NCBI RefSeq assembly: GCF_937616625.2
Contig: NC_065577.1
Span: 4,629,001-4,693,000, forward strand
Length of the DNA stretch: 64,000 nucleotides
Direction of reading: 5' to 3'
Source: Mercurialis annua
Lineage: Eukaryota > Streptophyta > Magnoliopsida > Malpighiales > Euphorbiaceae
Each line of letters opens with the position of its first letter. The stretch's first letter is position 1. The translations under genes and the position numbers were made by a program. The notes under the pieces are model-generated. The model did no database searches. It was not told where the DNA came from and saw only the letters and a program-made list of their open reading frames with translations. This document shows positions 1 through 8,628 of the stretch, in pieces.

Positions 1-300
1 GAGGGACGTTGGAGTCCCTCCAAGGGGGGACGTCCAACGTCCCTCCATTTGGAGAGACTTCTAATATGGATGTCCCTCCATATGGAGAGACGTCCCACGG
101 AGACGTCCCTCCCTTTTGAGGGATGTCCCTCCGGGACATCTCCGAGTAATTTAAAAAAAAATGTTTTTTTTTTCGAAAAAATCGGAAAAATTTATTTCCG
201 AATGTCCATAATTATTATCCGACGAATTGTAATTGTTGTCCGTCATTTTAATCAACTTTTTACGTATTTGTTCGAATGAGTTGAAAGAATTTTTTGGTTT
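1..300. repeat. Short-motif repeat region at window edge
   Basis: The first 150 bases carry about eight variants of the words GAGGGACGT and GACGTCCCTCC in both orientations, giving a locally GC-rich patch in AT-rich DNA. An A/T-rich stretch follows. It could be the end of a transposon lying mostly outside the window. No gene is supported here. Confidence 0.5.
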
Positions 301-429
301 TGGTTTTGCTAGAAGGACGAAAATATCTTTTGTAGGGGCGGTGTTAAGTAAAAAGGGGCGGCGAATAGTAAAACCCTTTAAATATCATATGATGTGAAAA
401 CCTTAGGGGGCTTTATATGTTTTCTCTTA

Positions 430-1186
430 CTAGTTTTTTTGGCCACGTGCTACGCACGTTAACGATATCTATATGACCCGTTATTTAATATTATAATTGT
501 ATATTTTTTTAATAATATATTATTATTTAATTTTTATTACACTTGTATATTTTTATTTGTTTTGTTGAATTATTTTATAAAATTTTAATTTCTTCTATTG
601 AAAATGTTAAAAGTTAGAATTAAGTAATATATTTAATTTTTGATATTGTTGTTATTAAAAAATGATAATATGATTGAAACAAATTTATATTATTTTTCAT
701 AGTAAATAACTAATAAATATCAAAAATATCAAAACTTTAACACAAATATTATAATATCATTATTTAATATTAATGAAACTCGTCATATTCTTTTATATAT
801 AGTGATATATCTCTGCAATTTCTATTAGGATTAGTAATTTAACAAATAATGATAGTTGTTGCACAATTCCTTTTAAGATTAGAAATTTAATACATAATGG
901 TAGCTACTGCGATAATTATTTTTAATATGTTTCCTTTATGGATTAGAAATGTCATCTTTCTATTTGTTAAGCACAAATATTCATGTCACAATTAGGAATA
1001 TCAACTTGGATAAAATATGTAGAGAGTATTTTTGTGTATTAGGAATGTCATCTTTCTATTTGTTAAGCACAAATATTCATGTCACAATTAGAAATATTAA
1101 CTTGGATAAAATATGTAGAGGGTATTTTTGTCCGTAAATGGAAGTGTTCCCCCCGCGAATACACTTTTATATTTATTATAGATAGA
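430..1186 (-). mobile_element. Small non-autonomous Helitron (probable)
   Basis: Read on the minus strand, the element starts with TC (TCTATCTATAATAAATATAA, at 1186) after an A. It ends in CTAG (433-430) followed by T, matching insertion between A and T. About a dozen bases before the CTAG lies a perfect hairpin, ACGTGC-GTA-GCACGT (445-459 on plus). These are the terminal marks of Helitrons. At about 757 bp it has no Rep/helicase coding and would be non-autonomous. No second copy was available to confirm the ends. Confidence 0.5.
942..1133. repeat. 96-bp tandem duplication
   Basis: Two adjacent copies of a 96-bp unit (942-1037 and 1038-1133) differ at only a few positions. They lie inside the probable Helitron and create a spurious 62-codon open frame with an internal protein repeat. 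No coding function is supported. Confidence 0.85.
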
Positions 1187-1270
1187 TAAAGTAAGTTCAA
1201 CAAAAAATAGTAATTGGAGCAAACGGCAACGTTTTACTGCAGCTTCTCCCAACTTAGGTCTCTTTGGTAC

Positions 1271-1278
1271 TATATAAC
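1271..1278 (+). promoter_or_regulatory. TATA box of first F-box gene
   Basis: TATATAAC lies about 190 bases before the ATG at 1466. The leader between them is T-rich and has a possible 3' splice site (TTTTAG near 1443), so a 5' UTR intron is possible. Transcript data would be needed to place it. Confidence 0.4.
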
Positions 1279-1465
1279 AATTTCTCCTCAAATTAAGCCT
1301 CCTACTCCTTTCGTTGGAAAATTTGTATGCCTGTTTGTGGGTATGTTTGGTTTCTCTAATTCTGCCATTTAATTTTTATATTTATTCCAATTTAATTTTT
1401 ATTTAATTTCTTTTATTGATCATTCTATTTTTCGTTTATTTTAGAAAAAAAATCAGAGAAGAACA

Positions 1466-2563
1466 ATGTCAGTTTATCTCCATGAAGAAGTTGTGGTCGA
1501 AATCTTGAAGAGACTACCGGTCAAATCTGTATTGAAATTCAAATGTGTGTGCAGATCATGGTATGCTCTCATCACAAACCCTAATTTCATTTCTCTTCAC
1601 TTAGCTCACGCTGCTGAATCCAACACAACCTTCTCACTTGTCATGAAGTATAAACAACTCGATTCTAAGAAACCAGAATTTGTGCTGCACAGTGATAATG
1701 ACTCATTTAGTGAGTATAGACAACTCGATTTGCATTCATTTAATGAGTGTGGAAATGATGTTTGGATAGTTGGTTCATGTGATGGTTTGATTTGTTTGTG
1801 CGATACAAAATTTAAGCGCCTGATTGTATGGAATCCGGCAATTGGAGAGTTTATTACAACATCTTTAAGTACGATTTGCAATGGGCCTTATCACATTCTT
1901 GGAATCGGGTTTGATAGAAAGAACAATTCCTACAAAGTGATGAGAATTGTTTTTGCTTGGAATGATACAACTTTCTTACCATTTGCTGAGATTTTTCAAC
2001 TTAGCTCCAATTCATGGAAGACCGTTCCAATTAAGAATCTACGTTATGATTTCTATGGTTCTCTTATTGAGTGGAATGGTGTTTTCCATCGGTTTGCAGA
2101 TACACACGATGGCAGGAAAAAAATGATAGCGTCGTTTGATTTGAGCAATGAAGTATTTCAAGAGATGATGCTCCCTCATGCGCTAGCTACCATAGACAAC
2201 TGTTATCTTTCTTTAACAGTGTACAGCCGATCATTGGCTGCTATACACTATGAAGATCGGATACGGAACACTTGTAATTTAACATGTTCGATTTGGGTCA
2301 TGAAAGAGTATGGCGAAGCGGAATCTTGGACTAAACAAGTTACCGTAGATTTTAAAGATCATGGAGGCCTCAAGCCGGTGCTAAGCTTTCAAGGAAATGG
2401 TGGCATTCTTGTTGAGAATCGTGATGACGAGTTAGCTTCTTATGACCCCGAGACACAAAGGGTCACCCCTCTTGGAGTTTCTGGACGTGTCTTGGATGAC
2501 TATTCTTACGTGGAGAGTCTTGTTCTAGTCAAGGGAAAAAGGAACAAAAATAATCAAGGTTAG
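1466..2563 (+). CDS. F-box protein with F-box-associated (FBA) domain, intact
   Basis: Predicted substrate receptor of an SCF (SKP1-CUL1-F-box) ubiquitin ligase; the target is unknown. The 365-residue single-exon protein begins with an F-box at about residues 5-45 (EILKRLPVKSVLKFKCVCRS core), which binds SKP1/ASK. An FBA-type region follows: GSCDGLICL near 103, IVWNPAIGEF near 120, GIGFDRKNNSYKV near 146, a SNSWKTV strand near 181 and a SIWVMKEYG strand near 277. Length and order fit the CPR1/CPR30-like plant family. The ATG is supported by its position directly before the F-box and by the same MS-start in its paralogues. It is the most complete plus-strand copy; its nearest relative is the broken copy at 2989. 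S-locus F-box proteins share this fold, but nothing here points to an S locus. Confidence 0.93.
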   Translation: MSVYLHEEVVVEILKRLPVKSVLKFKCVCRSWYALITNPNFISLHLAHAAESNTTFSLVMKYKQLDSKKPEFVLHSDNDSFSEYRQLDLHSFNECGNDVWIVGSCDGLICLCDTKFKRLIVWNPAIGEFITTSLSTICNGPYHILGIGFDRKNNSYKVMRIVFAWNDTTFLPFAEIFQLSSNSWKTVPIKNLRYDFYGSLIEWNGVFHRFADTHDGRKKMIASFDLSNEVFQEMMLPHALATIDNCYLSLTVYSRSLAAIHYEDRIRNTCNLTCSIWVMKEYGEAESWTKQVTVDFKDHGGLKPVLSFQGNGGILVENRDDELASYDPETQRVTPLGVSGRVLDDYSYVESLVLVKGKRNKNNQG

Positions 2564-2789
2564 AGCAGGCAGAGAAGAGTAAGACTGAATTTTGAGCAAT
2601 CTAGTCTCAAAATATACTGCTAATCAGGTTTAACTGTATCTATTTTTGTTATTTTGCTATTGCTTTCTTTGATTACGAAACTAAAACAAGCATAAACTGC
2701 TAATTTAGCCGTGCTTTTGATTAACTTTATGATATTTATGTAACTGAAAATTCGGGATTGGGGATAAATGTGTGTGCGCAACATGTATA

Positions 2790-2975
2790 GCTAATGTGAG
2801 AAATGGCTGCAAAGTGATCAAGTTTTTTATGATTCAAAAACTTTTGGTGCTTATGCTTACTTGAATGGTGTTGTCCATTGGCTTGAGGAGCATAACTGTT
2901 GCAAACCATGAATTTCGTAATTTCGGTTTTGGCTGTTTTGGTTGTTTGTGGTGATTTATGTGTGATGATTTTTTA
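2790..2975 (+). pseudogene. Decayed FBA-domain fragment
   Basis: A short open stretch encodes FGAYAYLNGVVHWLEEHNCC, which resembles the AYLNGSVHWV part of the FBA domain in the gene at 15573-16673. It has no F-box, and a stop follows. The same text recurs near 4400, 6090 and, inverted, 32750. It is a remnant of an older F-box subfamily, different from the gene at 1466. Confidence 0.7.
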
Positions 2976-2988
2976 TGGGAGAAGAACA

Positions 2989-4122
2989 ATGTCAGTTTAT
3001 CTCCATGAAGAACTTGTGGTTGAAATCTTGAAGAGACTGCCAGTCAAGTCTCTATTGAAATTCAAATGTGTGTGCAGATCATGGTATGCTCTCATCACAA
3101 ACCCTAATTTTATTTCTCTTCACTTAGCTCACACCACGAAAGCCAACACACCCTACTCACTTGTCGTGAAGTATAAACAACCCGATTCTAAGAAACCAGA
3201 ATTTGTGTTGCACTGTGATAATGACTCGTTTAGCGAGTATAAATAACTTGATTTGCCTTCATTTTGTGAGTGTGGAAATTATGTGAGGATAGTTGGATTA
3301 TGTAATGGTTTAGTTTGTTTGTTTGATAGAATTAATGATCGCCTGATTTTATGGAACCCTGCAATTGGAGACTTTATTACAGCATCTTTAAGTAAGATTT
3401 TCAGTGGGTTCTCTGACATTTTCGGATTCGGGTTTGATAGAAAGAACAATGACTACAAAGTGGTGAGGTTTGTTTATGCTTGGGCAGATATGACTTTTCC
3501 CCCAATTGTTGAGTTTTTTGAACTTAGCTCCAGTTCTTGGAAGACGGTTGCCGTTAAGAATCTTGATTATGATGTTAATGGTTTCAGACATCATATTGTT
3601 GAGTGGAATGGTGTTTTTCATTGGTTTGCAAGAATTCACAATGGCACGAACAAGATGATAGCATCATTTGATTTGAGCAACGAAGTATTTCATGAGTTGA
3701 TGCTCCCTCATGCCCTAGCTGAAACTAAAGTATACGGCAGTCTCAGTCATTTTTCTCTAATAGCATACAACCAGTCATTATCTGTGGTACACTATGAAAG
3801 TAGCATGGAGAAAATGACTTATTTAAGATGTTCAATCTGGGTGATGAAAGAGTACGGCGCAGTAGAATCTTGGACTAAACAAATTACCATTGATTTACAA
3901 AATCACTGAGGTTTCCAGTCGGTGCTAAGCTTCCAAGAGAATGGTGGCATTCTTGTTGAGGATTATCACGGAGTGATAGCTTCTTATGACCCTCACACAC
4001 AAAGGGTCACCCCTCTCGGGATCTATGGAAAATGCTTCGCGGTGCATTCTTACACGGCGAGCCTTGTTTCACTAAAGGGAAAAAGGAACAACAAGAAGAT
4101 CAAAGCAAGCATAGAAGAGTAA
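2989..4122 (+). pseudogene. F-box/FBA pseudogene with two nonsense codons
   Basis: Close paralogue of the gene at 1466, in one continuous reading frame of 378 codons. It is broken only by TAA at 3244-3246 (codon 86, where the paralogue has CAA) and TGA at 3907-3909 (codon 307, where the paralogue has GGA). Both are single-base changes; no frameshift was seen. F-box (residues 5-45), FBA motifs (IVGLCNGLVCL, LILWNPAIGDF, SSSWKTV, CSIWVMKEYG) and the C-terminal SLVSLKGKRN region remain. An 85-residue F-box-only product could still be translated. The start is the ATG in the same MSVYLHEE context as the intact copy; an upstream open stretch is relic sequence. It is probably a recent pseudogene. 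Confidence 0.9.
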
Positions 4123-4391
4123 GACTGAATTCTGAGCAAACTATTCTAAAAATGCACTGCTCAATTAGGTTTTACTGTACACATTTATGTTTTCTATGTT
4201 GCTTTCTTTGATCATGAAACTGAAACATGCATGAACAACTAATTTAACCACTTCTCAATGAATCTTATGAAATTTTTGGAATTCAAAAATTGGGATTATG
4301 TGTTTATGTTATGGTTTATTCTGTGTGTTTAATGGATGTGAGTGCGCCTCAGGTATAGTTATTAGCTTCTTTTGATGATTGTTTAATGCGT

Positions 4392-4665
4392 TGGTGCTTA
4401 TGCTTATTTGAATGGTGTTGTCCATTGGCTTGAGGCGCACAACTGCTGCAAACCATGGACTTCTTGATTTCTGTTTTGGTTGTTTGTGGTGATTTATGTG
4501 CTACGATTTTTCATGAAGTATTTGGTATTATGACAATTGTCCAAGGAGTTTGGTTTGAGTAAACTAAGTACTTCTGGTATGCAAGGAGGAAAAGTTAGGG
4601 TACGAAGATTTAGGAGAAATGCTAAAATTCTGCTGAATATAAAAGTAGTGAGTTGGCTTCTTGTG
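4392..4665 (+). pseudogene. F-box (FBA domain) relic, first of a duplicated pair
   Basis: Decoded piecewise in shifting frames, this holds GAYAYLNGVVHWLEAHNCC, then a degraded middle, then a strand like GGKVRVRRFRRNAKILL followed by SELASCVPET. These match the last third of FBA-type F-box proteins (compare KDYGGLVRVL in neighbouring relics). Several frameshifts and stops make it non-functional. Confidence 0.65.
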
Positions 4666-4667
4666 TT

Positions 4668-4980
4668 CCTGAGACTTGATTTCTGTTTTGGTTGTTTGTG
4701 GTGATTTATGTGTGATGATTTTTTATGGGAGTCTTTGGTATTATGAGAATTGTTGCATTTGAGCAGACGATGTAGTTTTAATATGTAAGATTATGGAGGG
4801 CTAGTTAGGGTACTAAACTTTAGAAGAAATGGTAAAATTCTTCAGATAAGAAGTAGTGAATTGGCTTCATGTGAGTTTGAGACCCAAAAAGTTATTTATC
4901 GTGGAGGTTATGCTTATCCGAGCTATTTTAAAGTGCACAATTATGTCGAAAGTCTCGTCTTACTTGGATCACCAGTTTAG
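4668..4980 (+). pseudogene. F-box C-terminal relic, second of the pair
   Basis: From about 4793 to the stop at 4980 one frame reads DYGGLVRVLNFRRNGKIL, then SSELASCEFETQKVIYRGG, then YFKVHNYVESLVLLGSPV. This is the C-terminus of an FBA-type F-box protein. The 5' part repeats the degenerate middle seen in the preceding relic, so the two arose by tandem duplication. There is no F-box and no start. Confidence 0.75.
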
Positions 4981-4999
4981 CCAAGCAGAATTATATGAA

Positions 5000-5390
5000 A
5001 TAACATCTCTGTTTGTTCATCATGTAATATGTGGTAATTTGAAATATTTTTTTTCTGTTGTTTTGTTAAAGATGTGTTTTATTGTTATATTGTATTATGA
5101 CAGAGCTCAAAAATCAATTTGATTGTTATTTATTATACACTATTATTTATTGATATTTGTTTTGTTTATAAATTTTTGTTTTTATTGCTCTCTTTAAATC
5201 CTCTGAAATAACATATCTGTTTGTTCTACATGTAATCTGTGGTAATTTGACATGTTTTTATGTAATTTTGTTAAAGATGTGTTTTTCTTTACTGCTAATA
5301 AAGCTAAAAAAATCATTTTGCTACTTAATTTTTTAGAAGTTATTTTTATTTATTGTCAGTATTGTTTCTGAATTTTTGATTTTGCTGTTT
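5000..5390. repeat. Duplicated 3' flank of F-box relics
   Basis: Two diverged copies of a flank (about 5010-5130 and 5212-5330) contain the words TCATGTAATATGTGGTAATT and GTTAAAGATGTGTTTT. The same flank follows the relic at 6500 and appears inverted at 32070-32460. It looks like old 3' UTR and downstream DNA carried along with the F-box copies. No gene is seen. Confidence 0.6.
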
Positions 5391-5680
5391 TGTTTCTAAA
5401 ACATATTGAGCATTGCAAAGTACACTAAAAGAGTTTCTGTAAAAAAATAACCTTTTTTCAGAAAATAATCGCAACAGTACTTGTTGAATTTTCTATTTGC
5501 AACTTAATTTGTTTCGCCAAAATTGTTTGCAAATTTAGATGTACTTTGAATAAAGTTTGCAGCAACCCTTGCCTCTCCTTCTGGCTGATCCACCCTATTC
5601 CAGAGCCTATCACTTTATCTTCTACAACTTCATTGCCAATTTGCCGCTTCCTCCGCCATCCGGTAATGGAGCAGATAGCT
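5391..5680 (-). repeat. Dispersed repeat R, copy 1
   Basis: About 290 bases match, in inverse orientation, 41545-41850 and, less well, 31760-32065. On the minus strand a 76-codon open frame covers most of the unit, but the frame is not kept open in the other copies. It may be a captured exon or a small transposon; it was not recognised. No terminal repeats were found. Confidence 0.7.
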
Positions 5681-5699
5681 GATCTCAATTTAATTAGTT

Positions 5700-6080
5700 T
5701 TTGCTATGTTAGCTTTGAAGCCATTTAAGTCTAATTTATGGTATCTGCTGAAGAAGATGAATCTGATTTCTTGCTGTGTAGCAGATTTGTCATGCATTTT
5801 TGCTTTGTTGGTAGCAATTCTGATGTACCATCATGATAAATGATTGTCCTACAATTATCTTCATCCTGCCTTCAGGTTGTCCAATATATTATAGTCCTAA
5901 ATTCCATTTTGACCCTCTTGAGATTGAGAAGTGTATAAAATCAGTGATAGTTGTTTGGTATAATTAGGATTACTGTAAACTTTTAGTTCATCAACTATAT
6001 CATAAAATCTTTGACTTCTTTTTTATTATTTCAGCATTTTTTAACCTTTTGACCAAGTTTACGGTAAAAAGTCTGCTACT
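5700..6080. other. Intergenic, no feature recognised
   Basis: AT-rich DNA between repeat R and the next F-box relic. No convincing coding frame, TIR or RNA gene was seen. Confidence 0.5.
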
Positions 6081-6084
6081 TACT

Positions 6085-6510
6085 TGAATGTTGTCAATTG
6101 GCTTAACAAGCATAACCGTTGCGAACCATGGATTTCTTGGTATCTGTTTTGGCTGTATTAGTCATCATTAAATCAACGTCTTACGTTTTTGAAACGTGTC
6201 GGACATTTGGCGTTTCGAACATGAAATTTCAATTTTAACTTAGGAAACCTAAAAATAACGCCGTTTATACAAGTGTACTGTTTCTTCATATCTGTGTCTG
6301 TGATTCCTAGTTTCTAGTAATTTGTGGTATTGTTTTCATGGAGTTTCTGGTATAATGAGAATTGTTGCATTTGGTTGTTGAATGAGTATGGTTGGAGCAA
6401 ACCACGTAGTTTATGTATGCAAAGATTATGGAGGGCTAGTTCGAGTTCTAACCTTCAGAAGAAATGGTAAAATCCTGTTCCAGATGAGTGGTAGTGAAGA
6501 ACTACATCTA
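6085..6510 (+). pseudogene. F-box (FBA domain) relic
   Basis: The relic begins with a degraded copy of the HWLE...HNCCKPW segment (about 6090-6135). A block then has no F-box match (about 6160-6300), and it resumes near 6335. At about 6420-6480 a frame gives KDYGGLVRVLTFRRNGKILF, the same strand pair as in the relic at 4793. The end is cut by the hairpin at 6515. Non-functional. Confidence 0.65.
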
Positions 6511-6514
6511 TTTG

Positions 6515-6609
6515 AATCAAAAACAAATTCAAATTTCCACATATTACATGAAGAACTACATCTATTTGTTCTTCATGTAATATGTGGAAATTTGAATTTG
6601 TTTTTGATT
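6515..6609. repeat. Perfect 42-bp inverted repeat (hairpin)
   Basis: Arms 6515-6556 and 6568-6609 are perfect reverse complements over 42 bases, separated by 11 bases. The right arm is the normal F-box relic 3' flank (compare 5012 onward); the left arm is its inverted copy. The words GAAGAACTACATCTATTTG also occur twice (about 6496 and 6550), so the event copied local sequence in both senses. A transcript through it would fold into a perfect 42-bp stem. Confidence 0.95.
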
Positions 6610-6659
6610 TTGTTAAAGGTGTGTTTGATTTTTTTTTCAAGTTAGAATATATTGATGAA

Positions 6660-7290
6660 GCTGTAAATACAAACAATGAAAGTCATATCACAAGGATCTT
6701 AATATGATCTTTCAAATTTGAACAACCAACTACTAAGCAACAATCCAAAATAAGCAAAAAATAATCGAAAATAAGGATAAATTCATAACATGGATCCCGA
6801 TAAACTTAACACAACAAAGAACTATGTTCCCTGACGGGGTACTTAGATTATCCTTTTTCCGATTTGACAAGAAATCCGCTCTATCCGCTGAAGCTTAGCA
6901 TTTTCGGTTTATCTTCAACGATATTCTAAAGAGATAGATTTGGAAACCTCCCCAATGTTTAGATTTACAAGAACTTGGATCTAAAGCTCGAACGAATACT
7001 AAATAGTCTTGAACGATCTAAAACATCGGATCAAAGAGGTAAGAAAACAAACCATAACAATTTATTTCATAAGATAAAATTCAAAACCATAAAAAACATC
7101 TTAAAAAGTCTTATTCAAACAACAAAGAGTAGATCTATATTAAATAAAACTATGGGTGGAGAGAAGATGATTTTTTCGGTCCACCCTCACCAAGAACAAG
7201 ATGAAAAAGATGAACTTTATTTAGAGAGAAGGGAGAGCAAATTTTGTTGAGAGAGAAAGTTTTCCTTTTCTATTACATACTTTACTATTA
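6660..7290. other. Unrecognised insert in F-box 3' flank
   Basis: The flank word AAGGTGTGTTTGATT occurs on both sides (near 6615 and 7290), so a foreign stretch may lie between. A 91-codon open frame (6975-7250) has no recognisable motif. No terminal repeats were identified. Confidence 0.35.
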
Positions 7291-8224
7291 AGGTGTGTTT
7301 GATTGCTTTAATGAATTGTAACAAAGCTGAAAAATCAACTTGGTCGTTTTTTTGTTTTTGCCATTATCAGATTAGTCCGTAAATTGTACTTGTCAATTGA
7401 GTCATTCAATTGTACTCAGATGTCAAGTTTTATAGTTAATTTTAGTTAATCAAATCGGTTTTATGTTTTTAGTAAATCGAAGTTATGCATCACCAGCTGA
7501 AATTCAATAGATCAAATTAATTAGTCTTAAAAAAATTAAAATCCATTAGAATGTTTTTTGATTTTACTTTCATTAATCTAAAAATATATTATATTAGTTC
7601 TAATAATTTTGTAATAAGTTCCCTATTTATTTTTCCGTTTGTGGACCACAAATGAAACTGACAAGGCATTAGAAATTAAAATTTTATTATTTGATGTGAC
7701 TAAAAAAATTTAAAAAAAATGTTCACTTAAAACTAAAAACTTTCTCTATATGCTTCTTCACTAAAAACAAATGTGAACTCAAATCTAATATCAACTCCTC
7801 CAGCTCCTCCACCGTGACCAACGCCGCCACCTTTCGGCCGATAACTGCTTTCTCAAATCAAGGATGGATTTAGATAGACAAGGAGGCAACAATAGCAGTG
7901 GCAGCGTCTTTTCATCGGTTGCAATCCACTTTGACATTATCATTCAAGAACACATGCTCTCTCAAATCAAGGATACCATTCAAACAAAATCAAATTCAAA
8001 TGACAAAGAGAATTCATTACGAATTGATCTTCTTGAAGACATGGATTCTGGAAACTATCATGGCTTCTCTTCAACTCCAAGTTTGGTCCTTGTCCAACAT
8101 CCTGAAACCCCAACACAAAATAGTATTCCTAAATTTTTATTAATATTTAACTATATAGTACCAAATGGAAACTCTAAAATGAGATATACCAAAATAGTAA
8201 ACCATGATTTTTTTTGGTATAAAT

Positions 8225-8628
8225 TGATATGGTCCCGCGAATAGGATCTCGTCACGGGTCTGTTCTCCGGGAAACCTTCTCGATTTCCTTTGTTACTCCC
8301 TTTCTTCGAGCGGCCTATTTTTGATAATATGTTTTGGTGTTTGAAAGAGACACCCAACTCCCTGTTTTTAGAATTGAAAACTTTTTTTTTGAAAACTTTT
8401 TGATATCTTATTTCATAATAATCCCCTCTTAAATAGAGAAGAAGGAAACCTATTACAATAAGGAATCCTACTAATTAAGAAACTACTATTTAGGAAACTA
8501 CTAATAAAACTTCTTATTTAACTAGGAGTCCTAGATGAATAAGGAAAACTCAAAAATAAAAATCTGACAGCTGGAATTACTTCTTGTTTTGACGGCTGTA
8601 TTGTTTTCCAACAAAACTATCTGTAACA
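8225..8628 (-). repeat. 3' LTR of Reina-like element
   Basis: The plus strand reads TGATATGG...TCTGTAACA. A purine-rich tract (minus strand AGCGGGGGGTAA, about 8629-8640) lies directly before it and is the likely plus-strand priming site. The gag-pol frame runs through this tract and stops at 8577, inside the LTR. Confidence 0.95.

Noticed and set aside
949..1137. 62-codon frame with internal repeat
   Set aside because: Produced by a 96-bp tandem duplication whose length is a multiple of three; no coding features.
7864..8244. 126-codon frame (MDLDRQGGNN start)
   Set aside because: It lies in duplicated flank, is not kept open in the copy at 29430-29820 and runs into the Reina LTR.
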